Assembly (NCBI RefSeq): GCF_023051175.1
Contig: NZ_JALKII010000010.1
Span: forward strand, 29,351 to 93,350
Source of the DNA: Alcanivorax quisquiliarum
GTDB lineage: Bacteria; Pseudomonadota; Gammaproteobacteria; Pseudomonadales; Alcanivoracaceae
Length of the DNA stretch: 64,000 nt
Direction: 5' to 3'
Part shown: in pieces, positions 47,441 through 56,550 of the stretch
How the letters are laid out: every line of letters starts with the position of its first letter
How positions within the stretch are numbered: the first letter of the stretch is position 1
The notes under the pieces: model-generated
What the model saw: only the letters and a program-made list of their open reading frames with translations
Databases searched by the model: none
What the model was told of the DNA's origin: nothing
Made by a program: the position numbers and the translations under genes

Positions 47441-47763
47441 GGTGTCTCCTCTACTGGCGCATGGATTCAGCGCCTGGCCCAGACTCTGCACTCATCGCGC
47501 CGTCACGGCGTAGCAGTGCCACCGTATTGTGCAATAGTTGTTGCCACAGTCGCTGTACCCTTCACTAAGCCCATCGTTACGCTCGTCGTAATCTGTCGCT
47601 GCGCCAGTCGTGGCAGCAACCCGCGTCACGTTCCCAGTGCTACAGGTCCAGCCGTTATGCAGTGGCCAGCCATGCAGCGGAGTCAATCCGGCCAATTTAC
47701 CCTTTTCGGGCGCTCTCTATACTGCCGCCACAGGTTCTGTCAGCGACCATAAGGATACGCACA
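47441..47763. other. Divergent spacer membrane protein / MaoC gene
   Basis: About 320 bases with no supported gene. Promoters of both divergent genes should lie here; none was resolved by eye. Confidence 0.45.
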
Positions 47764-48636
47764 ATGACTTCCACCGAAATACGCGAACTGCGAAACGCCC
47801 CGGCGATGCTGCCGCTATTTGCCAAAGCCGTGATCCGCGCTGGTGTGAAACCGGGCAAGGCACCGGCACTGCCGGACATCGGCATCCGGCTGCGCGACGT
47901 GGTACTGGACTCGAAACATCTGGCCACTTACCGCAAGGTGTGTGCCTTCCCCGCCGATGGCCATTTGCCGGTGACCTACCCGCACCTGCATGCACACCCG
48001 CTGTTCATGAGCCTGCTGCTGCACGAGGATTTCCCGTTTGCCGCCATGGGGCTGGTACATGTGCGCAACCGCATCACACAATACCGCCGCATCAACGAGC
48101 GCGAGCAACTTGATGTGGAATGCTCCTTCGGCGAGCTGGTGCAGGTGGAAAAGGGCTACGAATTCTCGATTCTGACGCACGTCAGCACTGGCGGCGAGCT
48201 GGTCTGGGAAAGCGAATCGACCATGTTTCGCCGTGGCGGTGGCAGCGGCGGCGGCCAGAGCCGCAAGACGCCCCCCGAAACAACACCAGCGGAGAACTTT
48301 GAAGAGTGGAAGGTGCCTGCTGATGCCGGTCGCCGCTACGGCGCTGTCTCCGGTGATCGCAATCCGATCCACCTTTATCCACTGACTGCAAAGCTGTTCG
48401 GATTCAAGCGTCAGATCGTGCACGGCATGTGGTCGAAGGCGCGCTGTCTGGCCGCTCTCCACGGCCAGCTGCCGGACGGTGCATTCACTGTCGATGTGCA
48501 ATTCAAGCTGCCGATGTTCATTCCGGCGACGGTGAAGTTCGTTCAGGAAGACGCCGCAGACGGTATTGATTTCCGCCTGCTGGCAAAAGATGGCGTGAAA
48601 CCGCATCTTACTGGCACGATCCGCAGCGCCGGCTGA
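47764..48636 (+). CDS. MaoC-type (HtdX-like) acyl dehydratase
   Basis: A 290-residue double-hot-dog protein. The C-terminal hydratase motif is intact: YGAVSGDRNPIHLYPLTAKLFGFKRQIVHGMW, with the catalytic Asp and His of R-specific enoyl-CoA hydratases. The N-terminal half is a degenerate hot-dog domain. Length and layout resemble mycobacterial HtdX, a 3-hydroxyacyl dehydratase coded beside fabG4. Here it is 16 kb from the thiolase/fabG pair and stands alone. It would interconvert trans-2-enoyl-CoA and (R)-3-hydroxyacyl-CoA. Confidence 0.87.
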   Translation: MTSTEIRELRNAPAMLPLFAKAVIRAGVKPGKAPALPDIGIRLRDVVLDSKHLATYRKVCAFPADGHLPVTYPHLHAHPLFMSLLLHEDFPFAAMGLVHVRNRITQYRRINEREQLDVECSFGELVQVEKGYEFSILTHVSTGGELVWESESTMFRRGGGSGGGQSRKTPPETTPAENFEEWKVPADAGRRYGAVSGDRNPIHLYPLTAKLFGFKRQIVHGMWSKARCLAALHGQLPDGAFTVDVQFKLPMFIPATVKFVQEDAADGIDFRLLAKDGVKPHLTGTIRSAG

Positions 48637-48738
48637 CCTGGCGCGCAAACAGCACCGAAGCAAACAACGATGGGCCGGTTCGCTGGCCCATTGCTGTTTG
48701 GGCTATTTTTGCCAAACCTGTTTTCGATGAGCCTGCTT

Positions 48739-48880
48739 TTCAGCCCCTCTCCCAACCCCCCTATTCGCTTCGCTTGTTCACAGTGGAGAGGGTGTAAAAA
48801 AGATCACTATCTTCCTGATGCTTTCGCGGATATCGGAAATGGCTCCACGGAACTCGGCGATGAACCGTTTTTGATGGGCC
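48739..48880 (-). repeat. Dispersed repeat, second copy
   Basis: Read on the minus strand this region aligns with 12557-12675 (shared words include TTCATCG, TTCCGTGGAG and ATCCG(C/T)GAAAGCA) and it also carries the CCCCTCTCCC motif at its edge. In both copies one frame reads FI-x-x-FRG followed by IRES-x-(K/R)(K/R/L), suggesting a decayed coding segment carried by the repeat. Confidence 0.7.
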
Positions 48881-48928
48881 TGTTCTCGCTGCCCCTTTCT
48901 CGATGGGCTGTTGTTGCCGAATTTACCG

Positions 48929-49675
48929 CTAATCCGTCGCGCCACAGAGCGGGCAGGCTGGGTCTTTACGCAGCGCCATCTGGCGCCACTGCAAGGTGGC
49001 TGCGTCAAACAGATGCAAGGTGCCGTCCACCGCGTGGCCGGTCAGCAGACGAATCGCCAGCAGCGCCTGCATGGTACCCACGGTGCCCACCACCGGGCCC
49101 AGAATGCCCGACTCGCTACACAGCGTGTCCGGGCCATCGCCGTCGCCATACAGGCAGTGATAGCAGGGGGAATCATCGCGGCGAAAATCGAACGTCACCA
49201 GCTGGGCCTGCAACCGGATTGCCGCACCGGATACTACCGGTACACCGGCCGCATGACAGGCGGCGTTGATGGCTTGCCGGGTGGCGAAGTTGTCGCAGCA
49301 ATCCAGCACCAGGGTAAAATCGCGCACCCTGGTGGCCAGCCATTGTTCATCGGCCCGAAGCTGGTGCGGCACGATGCGCACCTCGTTGTTGAGGCGCTGT
49401 AGTGTCGCCGCCAGTGCGGTCGCTTTCGGTTGGCCCACATCGGCCTCGCGGTAGGCGATCTGGCGATGCAGGTTACTGCTTTCGACCGTATCCGCATCAA
49501 CAATGACCAGCTCGCCAATGCCGGCACCAGCCAGATACAGCCCCGCCGGGCAGCCAAGGCCGCCGGCGCCGATCATCAGCACTCGGGCGGCGGCTAGCGC
49601 CTCCTGCCCGGCGATATCAAATTCCGGCAACAGCAATTGCCGGCTGTAGCGCAACAACTGATCATCATTGAGCAT
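48929..49675 (-). CDS. moeB: ThiF/MoeB-family adenylyltransferase
   Basis: A 248-residue E1-like enzyme that adenylates the C-terminus of MoaD or ThiS for sulphur transfer in molybdopterin or thiamine synthesis. ATP-binding MIGAGGLGCPAGLYLAGAGIGELVIVDADTVESSNLHRQ is intact, as are two zinc Cys pairs (CYHCLYG and CPLCG). It ends the hemA-prfA-prmC operon and overlaps prmC by 11 bases, the usual gammaproteobacterial arrangement; MoeB and ThiF cannot be told apart with certainty. Confidence 0.92.
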   Translation of the reverse strand: MLNDDQLLRYSRQLLLPEFDIAGQEALAAARVLMIGAGGLGCPAGLYLAGAGIGELVIVDADTVESSNLHRQIAYREADVGQPKATALAATLQRLNNEVRIVPHQLRADEQWLATRVRDFTLVLDCCDNFATRQAINAACHAAGVPVVSGAAIRLQAQLVTFDFRRDDSPCYHCLYGDGDGPDTLCSESGILGPVVGTVGTMQALLAIRLLTGHAVDGTLHLFDAATLQWRQMALRKDPACPLCGATD

Positions 49676-50528
49676 GTTGCCTCCCGCCCCAGCAGCCCAG
49701 CGTCACCCGATCGCGCCCGCCGAGATCCTGGCGCGTTGCCACCGCATGAAAACCGTTCTGCTGCAATATCGCACGCACTGCCGCGCCCTGATCGTGGCCA
49801 TGCTCCAGCAGCAACCAGCCCTGCGGCAGCAAGTGCTCCGGCGCGCCGCTGGCCAGTGCGCGGATATCGTCCAGGCCATCCGGGCCGGCGGTCAGCGCCG
49901 AGCGCGGCTCGAAGCGCACATCGCCCTGCTGGAGATGAACGTCCCCTTCTTCGATATAGGGCGGATTGCTGACCAGCGCGTGATATTGCCCTGGCAAATC
50001 CCGGTACCAGTGCGATTGTCGCAACTGCACATTGGTGGCGCCCAGGCGCTGCACATTCCGTTCCGCCACATCCAGCGCCGCCATGGAGAAATCCAGTGCC
50101 AGCACGGCCCACTGTGGCCGCGCCAGCGCCAGGCTGATCGCCACCGCGCCGGTGCCCGTGCCCAGATCAGCCACCCGTATCGGCTCTTGCTCAGGCAGCA
50201 ATGACAATGCTGCCTCCACCAGCAACTCTGTATCGGGACGCGGAATCAAGGTATCAGGCGACACCAGAAACTCGTGCCCGTAAAACCCCTGGCGGCCGGT
50301 CAGGTACGCTACCGGCGTGCCGGCACAGCGGCGCTCTAGCCACTCGTGAAATTGCCGCGCTTGCGCTTCGGTGGGCTCGTGCTCAGGCCAGGTGTAAAGA
50401 AAACTCTCTGGCTTGCCCAGCACATGGGCAAGCAAAATGCGTGCATCCAGTGCGGCCGTCGGCGAGCTGTGCTGAAGCTGTTCCCGAGCCAGCGCCAACA
50501 GCAGCGCGACCGTCTCAGGCGCCGCCAT
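49665..50528 (-). CDS. prmC: Release factor glutamine methyltransferase
   Basis: A 287-residue SAM-dependent enzyme that methylates the Gln of the GGQ motif in release factors RF1 and RF2. SAM site VADLGTGTGAVAISLALARP, and the catalytic NPPY in LVSNPPYIEEGD. The N-terminal helical domain is present. ATG at 50528 overlaps the prfA stop by one base (TGATG), so it is translationally coupled with its own substrate gene, as usual. Confidence 0.96.
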   Translation of the reverse strand: MAAPETVALLLALAREQLQHSSPTAALDARILLAHVLGKPESFLYTWPEHEPTEAQARQFHEWLERRCAGTPVAYLTGRQGFYGHEFLVSPDTLIPRPDTELLVEAALSLLPEQEPIRVADLGTGTGAVAISLALARPQWAVLALDFSMAALDVAERNVQRLGATNVQLRQSHWYRDLPGQYHALVSNPPYIEEGDVHLQQGDVRFEPRSALTAGPDGLDDIRALASGAPEHLLPQGWLLLEHGHDQGAAVRAILQQNGFHAVATRQDLGGRDRVTLGCWGGRQHAQ

Positions 50529-51616
50529 CAATGCTGCTCCGACAGTGCCGCCAGTTGCTCTGCCTGATGTTCTGCCAGCAAAGTTTCGATCACCTCGTCC
50601 AGATCGCCATCCATCACTTCACCCAGGCGATACAGGGTGAGATTGACGCGGTGATCGGTCAGCCGGCCTTGCGGGAAGTTATATGTGCGAATGCGCTCGG
50701 AGCGATCGCCGGAACCCACCAGCGATTTGCGCGTAGCGGCCATTTCCTGCTGCTGCTGTTGCTGCATGTTGTCGTACAGCCGTGCCTTCAGCCACGACAT
50801 CGCCTTGGCCTTGTTCTTGTGCTGGCTACGCTCTTCCTGGCATTCCACCACCACGCCAGTGGGCAGGTGAGTGATGCGCACGGCGGAGTCGGTGGTGTTG
50901 ACGTGCTGGCCGCCAGCACCAGACGAGCGGTAGGTATCAATACGCAAATCTTCGGTGCGAATTACCACGTCACCGATTTCCTCTGCTTCCGCCATCACAG
51001 CCACCGTGCATGCCGATGTATGGATGCGGCCTTGTGATTCGGTTGCCGGCACCCGCTGCACGCGGTGCGCACCGGATTCGAATTTCAGCCGCGAATAAGC
51101 GCCCTGCCCGCTGACGCGGCAAATCACTTCCTTGAAGCCGCCGTGCTCGCCTTCATGGGCGCTGATTATTTCCACCCGCCAGCCGAGCCGATCTGCATAG
51201 CGGTTGTACATGCGCAACAGATCGCCGGCAAAAATAGCTGCTTCATCGCCGCCTGTTCCGGCACGGATTTCCAGAAATACGTTGGCGCCGTCGCGCGGAT
51301 CGCGGGGCAGCATCAGGCGCTGCAATTCTGCCGCCAGTTGCTCGGCCTGCTCGCTCGCTGTGCGCACTTCTTCGGCGGCCATTTCGCGCAAATCAGGGTC
51401 GCTGTCCTGCTGCATCAATTGTGCGGCGGCGAGATCGTCCTGCACGCGCTGGTAGCTGGCAAAGCAGGCCACCACATCTTCAAGCTCGGCATATTCCCTT
51501 GAAAGATCGCGGAAGCGCTGGTTGTTGCCGGCCACTTCCGGCGTCGCCAGCAGCGCCGAGAGCTCCTCGTGCCGCTCGGCCAGACGTTCCAGTTTGAGCT
51601 TGAGGCTATCTTTCAT
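50528..51616 (-). CDS. prfA: Peptide chain release factor 1
   Basis: A 362-residue release factor for UAA and UAG. The recognition tripeptide Pro-Ala-Thr is in [13 protein letters not shown] and the peptidyl-transferase motif in [16 protein letters not shown]. The start codon follows the hemA stop directly with no gap, so translation is coupled. Length is standard. Confidence 0.97.
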   Translation of the reverse strand: MKDSLKLKLERLAERHEELSALLATPEVAGNNQRFRDLSREYAELEDVVACFASYQRVQDDLAAAQLMQQDSDPDLREMAAEEVRTASEQAEQLAAELQRLMLPRDPRDGANVFLEIRAGTGGDEAAIFAGDLLRMYNRYADRLGWRVEIISAHEGEHGGFKEVICRVSGQGAYSRLKFESGAHRVQRVPATESQGRIHTSACTVAVMAEAEEIGDVVIRTEDLRIDTYRSSGAGGQHVNTTDSAVRITHLPTGVVVECQEERSQHKNKAKAMSWLKARLYDNMQQQQQQEMAATRKSLVGSGDRSERIRTYNFPQGRLTDHRVNLTLYRLGEVMDGDLDEVIETLLAEHQAEQLAALSEQH

Positions 51617-52876
51617 TCACTCCTCACTGTCATCACGCAACAGCAACTGGCGTGCCAGCAACAGATCATCCGTGCGGTTTTCAGCTGCCAAGCGGCGCAG
51701 CTGCACGCTCGGGCCGTGCATTACTTTGTTCAACAGGGCGTGCTGGAAACGCCGCAATACTTCTGCCGGATCAGCGCCGCTTTCCAGTTGCGTCAGGCTA
51801 CGCCGCAGCTCGTCTTCACCCAACGCCAGCGTCTGTTCGCGATAGCTGCGCAACGTGTCCACTGCTGCCAGCTCGCGCCGCTCGCGCTCATGGCGGTCAA
51901 GTGCCGCATTGATAATCTGCTCCGCATGGCGCGCCGCTTCCTGGCGCTGCCGCACGTTTTCCTCGATGGCTTCGTGCAGATCGTCAACGGTGTAAAGGTA
52001 TACGTCCTGCAAGCGGCCGACTTCGGGTTCTATGTCGCGGGGCACGGCAATATCCACCATGAAAATCGGTTTATGACGGCGCTTTTTCAACGCCCGTTCC
52101 ACAACTCCTTTGCCCAGCACCGGCACCGGGCTGCCGGTGCAGGCGATGACGATATCGGTGCGCTCCAGCGCAGCGGGCACCCCCGCCAGCGACACCGCCT
52201 CGCCGCCTACTTGCGCGGCCAGCGCTTGCGCACGCGGCAAGGTACGGTTGGCCACGGTGATATGGCCCACCCCCTGCTCGCTGAGGTGGCGGGTGACCAG
52301 CTCGATCATTTCGCCGGCGCCAATCAGTAACGCACGGCTTTTTTTCAGATCGGCAAAAATATGCCGCGCAAAGGATACCGCCGCGTAGGCGACGGACACC
52401 GGGTTGGCGCCGATACCGGTATCCGTGCGAATTCGCTTGGCGACACTGAACACCTGCTGAAACGCCCGCGCCAACTCGCCGGTCAGCGCGCCGGCATCGG
52501 TAGCGCGTGCGTAGGCTTCACGCATCTGGCCGAGAATCTGCGGCTCGCCGAGCACCAGCGAATCCAGCCCGCCAGCGACGCGCATCATGTGCCGCAATGC
52601 TTCTTCGTCTTCATAGCGATAAAGCGCCTCTCGCAGGCGCACGCCGTCCAGCCCGTGCCAATCGGCCAGCCACTGGGTCAGATCCGGGGCCGGACCATGG
52701 GCCAGACAATAAATTTCGGTACGGTTACAGGTCGACAGCAACGCCGCCTCGGCCACCCCCGGCTGCCGCCGCAGATCCTGCAATGCGGCGGCGATGGCGG
52801 TTTCGGGGAAGGTCAGCCGCTCACGGAAGCTGAGTTCCGCTGTCGTGTGGTTGACGCCTGTTGCCAATAGCTTCAT
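51617..52876 (-). CDS. hemA: Glutamyl-tRNA reductase
   Basis: A 419-residue enzyme that reduces glutamyl-tRNA to glutamate-1-semialdehyde, the first step of C5 haem synthesis. The catalytic Cys is in ALLSTCNRTEIYC; the NADPH domain has ALLIGAGEMIELV; the C-terminal dimerisation helix is present. The ATG at 52876 opens the usual MKLLATGVNHTTAELSFRERL; the frame continues upstream to 52918. It is the first gene of the operon and is divergent from a TPR lipoprotein gene. Confidence 0.97.
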   Translation of the reverse strand: MKLLATGVNHTTAELSFRERLTFPETAIAAALQDLRRQPGVAEAALLSTCNRTEIYCLAHGPAPDLTQWLADWHGLDGVRLREALYRYEDEEALRHMMRVAGGLDSLVLGEPQILGQMREAYARATDAGALTGELARAFQQVFSVAKRIRTDTGIGANPVSVAYAAVSFARHIFADLKKSRALLIGAGEMIELVTRHLSEQGVGHITVANRTLPRAQALAAQVGGEAVSLAGVPAALERTDIVIACTGSPVPVLGKGVVERALKKRRHKPIFMVDIAVPRDIEPEVGRLQDVYLYTVDDLHEAIEENVRQRQEAARHAEQIINAALDRHERERRELAAVDTLRSYREQTLALGEDELRRSLTQLESGADPAEVLRRFQHALLNKVMHGPSVQLRRLAAENRTDDLLLARQLLLRDDSEE

Positions 52877-53117
52877 GTCGGGAAGTCGGAGCCTCGCTCG
52901 TTTGCAGGCCGGCTGCACAGCCGCCTGCGGCGGGGCGACACCATCGGCCAGGGCGCTGCCATGGCCCGGCCGGCGGCTCGCTCGGGTGGCGCATTTTGCG
53001 GGATTTAAGCCGCCGAAACAATGTCATAGCCTGACAGCACTCGCTGCGGCCGGTGGGCAGCGCCGCAGGGCTGTGCCATTATTGCTCCCTAATTCTGCCA
53101 GCGGATACAGCAGCGTA

Positions 53118-54845
53118 ATGCGGATTTTCAGCCCCCACCATGCTCCGGCCCGGACGCGCCTGATCGCGCTGCCAGCCGCCACACTGCTCCTCGTTGCCTG
53201 CGCGGCAACACCGCCTGTACCGGCCCCGGCGGCAGCGCCTGAATCCGTTGCCACGGCGCCTTATGAGGCCGCCGTGCTGGCCGATCTGCTGGTGGCGGAA
53301 GTCGCCGCACAGCGGGACGCGCTGGATATCAGCCTTGCCTATTATGTTGAAACCGCACGCACTCACAACAGCCCGGCCGTAACAGGCCAGGCTGCACGGC
53401 TTGCCGCTTATCTGCAACAAGGCCCGCTGGCGCTGGAAATGGCCGAGCGCTGGCTCACGCAGGAGCCGGGCAATCTCACGGCGCGCGAGATTGCCGCATT
53501 ATCGCATATTGTTGCCGGCAACCCCGAAGCCGCGGCCTATCACATCGATCAGCTGCTGGCCGACAACCCGCAAGCCGGGCTGATCCGGCTGGTGGCTCAG
53601 GCCGAAGGGCTGGATCAGGCTGGCAATACCCAGCTATTGGCGGCGCTGGCACAGCTGACCGACCGCTATCCGGATCAGGCGCCGCTGTGGTATGCCCGCG
53701 CCCTGCATTTGCACCTGCAAGGCGAGCTGGATGCTGCCACTGATGCCAATGAGCGAGCACTGAAACTCAACCGGCGCCATGAAGAAGCGCAGCTGTTGCG
53801 GGTGCGGCTGCTGTATGAAGGCGAGCAGCACGACGCCGCGCTACGGCAGGCACAGCGGCTGGTGCAACAGCACCCCGACGCACGGCGCCCGCGCATTCTG
53901 TATGTGCGACTGCTGCTGGAAAGCGGCCGTCAGGAGGAAGCGGTGGCGCAGTTGCGCGAGCTCGCACAACGCTTCCCCGACGATCAGGACCTGCGCTTCT
54001 CGCTAGCACTACATGGCCTCCAACAGGGCGCTTATACCAGCGCCCGGGAAACGTTGGAGGCGCTGTTGGCCGAAGGCTATCGGCCAGACCAGATGCACCT
54101 TTACCTTGCGCAGCTGCATGAAATGCGCGGCGATGGCGCCGCCGCGCTGACGCATTATCTGGCCGTACAGGAAGGCGATGCCGCACTTGCCGCGCAGCTT
54201 CAGGCGGCACAGCTGTATGTCCAGCAAGGCGATACCGCCGCCATGCGCACGCTGCTGGCGCGGCTGCGCGAGCATCACCCGGCCCAGCTGCCAGCGCTAT
54301 ATGCCGCCGAGGCGCAGTTGCTCGGGCACCGCGACCCGGACAGCGCGCTGTCGCTGCTGGATCAGGCGCTCAGCGAGCTGCCCGACGATACCGAGCTGTT
54401 GTATGCGCGCGCGCTGGTGGCCGAACGGCTGGGCCGGATCGGGCAGACCGAAGCCGATTTGCGCCGCATTCTCGAACTGGAGCCGAAGGACACCGACGCA
54501 CTGAATGCGCTGGGTTACACGCTTACCGACCGCACCGACCGGCATCAGGAGGCATTCGAACTGATCCAGCAGGCGCTGCACCAGCAACCTGACAACCCGG
54601 CCATTATCGACAGCATGGGCTGGGTTCTCTTCAAGCTCGGCCAGTATCAGGAGGCGCTGACTCATTTGCAGCGCGCCTACAACATGTTTCCCGATGCGGA
54701 AGTCGCAGCCCACCTGGGTGAGGTGCTGTGGGCGCTGGGCCGCTACGACGAAGCCCGCGCAATATGGGATGAAGCCGCCGCTGACCAGCCCGACAGCCGT
54801 CATCTACGGGAAGTACGCGAACGGCTTGATCCGGTCTCTCCATGA
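53118..54845 (+). CDS. TPR-repeat lipoprotein
   Basis: A 575-residue lipoprotein (signal ending LLVACAAT, from ATG 53118) consisting almost wholly of tetratricopeptide repeats, for example AEALFWYARALHLHLQGELDA-like helical pairs and the strongly conserved final repeats LNALGYTLTDRTDRHQEAFELI and IDSMGWVLFKLGQYQEALTHL. This protein lies between hemA and lolB in many gammaproteobacteria and is thought to take part in outer-membrane or lipoprotein handling, but its exact role is not established. The stop codon lies in the first unit of a 12-base repeat that also provides the start codons of lolB. Confidence 0.9.
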   Translation: MRIFSPHHAPARTRLIALPAATLLLVACAATPPVPAPAAAPESVATAPYEAAVLADLLVAEVAAQRDALDISLAYYVETARTHNSPAVTGQAARLAAYLQQGPLALEMAERWLTQEPGNLTAREIAALSHIVAGNPEAAAYHIDQLLADNPQAGLIRLVAQAEGLDQAGNTQLLAALAQLTDRYPDQAPLWYARALHLHLQGELDAATDANERALKLNRRHEEAQLLRVRLLYEGEQHDAALRQAQRLVQQHPDARRPRILYVRLLLESGRQEEAVAQLRELAQRFPDDQDLRFSLALHGLQQGAYTSARETLEALLAEGYRPDQMHLYLAQLHEMRGDGAAALTHYLAVQEGDAALAAQLQAAQLYVQQGDTAAMRTLLARLREHHPAQLPALYAAEAQLLGHRDPDSALSLLDQALSELPDDTELLYARALVAERLGRIGQTEADLRRILELEPKDTDALNALGYTLTDRTDRHQEAFELIQQALHQQPDNPAIIDSMGWVLFKLGQYQEALTHLQRAYNMFPDAEVAAHLGEVLWALGRYDEARAIWDEAAADQPDSRHLREVRERLDPVSP

Positions 54846-54924
54846 GAGCGTCCATGAGCCCCCCATGAGATCAGCCATGAGATCGTCCCTGAAATCCCCC
54901 ATGAGACCGCCTATGCGCGCAGGC
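54841..54924 (+). repeat. 12-base repeat at the start of lolB
   Basis: Seven units of the form CATGAGAxCxxC cover the stop of the TPR gene and the start of lolB. Because 12 is a multiple of three, most units supply an ATG in the lolB frame (54865, 54877, 54901, 54913), so gain or loss of a unit would move the start without a frameshift. Confidence 0.85.
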
Positions 54925-55500
54925 GCCCGTCCCCTGCTCCGCCTTTCCCTGCTGCTACTGCCGCTGGCTTTGGCCGCCTGCCAGATCCGCCCTCCGGCGC
55001 CAGACTTTACGCTGGAGCACCCGGAAGCGCTGCGCCACTGGGATCTGAGCGGCCGGCTTGCCTATCGCACCGCCAGTGACGGCGGCAGCGCCAGCCTGGA
55101 ATGGCGGCAACGGGCGCAGGGCGGCCAGATTCACTTTTCCGGCCCGCTGGGCTTCGGCAGCGCCGAGCTGCACTGGGACGATCATATCGCCACGCTGGAT
55201 AACGGCCGCGAGCAGCGCAGCGCCCGCTCCCCGGCGGAGCTGGCCTGGTACCTGACCGGCATGATGATCCCGGTGGATGCACTGCATTTCTGGGTGCGCG
55301 GGCTGCCCTGGCCCTGGGCCCAGGGCACGCCCACCTATGACAACACCGGGCAGCTGATAGCGCTGGAGCAGCTTGGCTGGTCACTTGCGTTCGATCGTTA
55401 CGGCCCGGTGGCCGGCCTCCAGCTGCCGCACCGGGTGCGTGCGCAGCATGGTGAGGAGCGCTTCACATTGATAGTCCAGCGCTGGGCGCCGCAGCGATGA
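54865..55500 (+). CDS. lolB: Outer-membrane lipoprotein receptor LolB
   Basis: A lipoprotein that receives other lipoproteins from LolA and inserts them into the outer membrane. From the ATG at 54865 it has 211 residues; from 54913, which opens the signal MRAGARPLLRLSLLLLPLALAAC most directly, 195. Conserved segments are HWDLSGRLAYRT, QIHFSGPLGFGSAELHWD and WYLTGMMIPVDALHFWVRGLPWP. It overlaps ispE by four bases (ATGA). The multiple start codons arise from the 12-base repeat. Confidence 0.93.
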   Translation: MRSAMRSSLKSPMRPPMRAGARPLLRLSLLLLPLALAACQIRPPAPDFTLEHPEALRHWDLSGRLAYRTASDGGSASLEWRQRAQGGQIHFSGPLGFGSAELHWDDHIATLDNGREQRSARSPAELAWYLTGMMIPVDALHFWVRGLPWPWAQGTPTYDNTGQLIALEQLGWSLAFDRYGPVAGLQLPHRVRAQHGEERFTLIVQRWAPQR

Positions 55501-56342
55501 CGCTGTCTCTTCCTGCCCCCGCCAAACTCAATCTGTTTCTGCATATCACCGGCCGCCGCGCCGATGGTTATCATGAATTGCAGACCCTTTTTCAGCTGCT
55601 CGACCACGGCGACAGCCTGCACTTCACGGCCGCCGACGAGCTGCGCCTGGACAGCCCCGGCGTACCTGGCCGTGCCGAGGACAATCTCGTCTGGCGCGCC
55701 GCCCGCCTGCTGCAACAGCACACCGGCTGCCGCCGGGGTGTACATATCCGTCTGGAAAAGCGCTTGCCGGCTGGCGGTGGCGTGGGCGGCGGCTCCAGTG
55801 ATGCCGCCACCACGCTGCTAGGGCTGAACCGTCTCTGGTCGCTGGGGCTGTCACTGGATGAGCTTGCCGGGCTGGGCCTGAGCCTGGGCGCCGATGTGCC
55901 GGTTTTCGTGCGCGGCCGAAGCGCCTTTGCCGAAGGCGTGGGCGAGCGGCTACACTCTGTGGAATTGCCGTTGCAGTGGTATTTTGTCCTTGATCCAGGC
56001 GTTCACGTCGCTACCGGGAAAATTTTCAGCGACCAGCAATTGACAAGAAATACCCCCATCAGTACAGTAGCGGCCGTTCTTGAGGAGGCCACCTGGAAGG
56101 CTCTGAGAAACGACTGCGAACCGGTAGCCCGGCGTTTGTTCCCGGCCATCGACGCAGCGTTGAAATGGCTCGGAACTCATGCTGGCGAAAGCCGCATGAC
56201 CGGAACAGGCTCCTGCATATTTGCAGCGCTGCCGAGCAGGCAACACGGAGAGAAGCTACTCGCTCAGTTGCCCCCGGATTGGAAAGGTTTCGTCGCGCGG
56301 AGCTGCAACCTGTCCCCTCTGCATGAGGCGCTAGCAGGTTGA
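55497..56342 (+). CDS. ispE: 4-diphosphocytidyl-2-C-methyl-D-erythritol kinase
   Basis: A 281-residue GHMP-family kinase that phosphorylates CDP-methylerythritol in the MEP route to isoprenoids. The ATP motif PAGGGVGGGSSDAATTLLGLN and the start LPAPAKLNLFLHITGRRADGYHELQTLF are diagnostic. It is coupled to lolB and is followed by the tRNA-Gln and prs genes, as in Pseudomonas and relatives. Confidence 0.96.
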   Translation: MTLSLPAPAKLNLFLHITGRRADGYHELQTLFQLLDHGDSLHFTAADELRLDSPGVPGRAEDNLVWRAARLLQQHTGCRRGVHIRLEKRLPAGGGVGGGSSDAATTLLGLNRLWSLGLSLDELAGLGLSLGADVPVFVRGRSAFAEGVGERLHSVELPLQWYFVLDPGVHVATGKIFSDQQLTRNTPISTVAAVLEEATWKALRNDCEPVARRLFPAIDAALKWLGTHAGESRMTGTGSCIFAALPSRQHGEKLLAQLPPDWKGFVARSCNLSPLHEALAG

Positions 56343-56373
56343 ACGCAGCTTCACACAGCGACAACAGTAGTGT

Positions 56374-56449
56374 TGGGGTATCGCCAAGTTGGTAAGGCAA
56401 CGGGTTTTGATCCCGTCATTCCCAGGTTCGAGTCCTGGTACCCCATCCA
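56374..56449 (+). tRNA. tRNA-Gln (TTG)
   Basis: A complete cloverleaf: acceptor TGGGGTA / TACCCCA, anticodon stem ACGGG / CCCGT around loop TTTTGAT (anticodon TTG), T arm CCCAGGTTCGAGTCCTGG, and encoded CCA at 56447-56449. The base before CCA (discriminator) is T, whereas E. coli glutamine tRNAs have G. It lies between ispE and prs, its usual place in gammaproteobacteria. Confidence 0.96.
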
Positions 56450-56550
56450 TCTTCCTTCTCGTACACTTACGCCAGAGAAACTGAAGCAGGTTGCTGCCAG
56501 ACACAGCGCAACCTGCAAAAGCCATTTACCAGTCCCTCGGGGGAGTGCCA

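Noticed and set aside
52794-53117. N-terminal extension of the TPR lipoprotein frame over hemA
   Set aside because: It overlaps the start of hemA on the other strand; the ATG at 53118 opens a normal lipoprotein signal and is far more likely.
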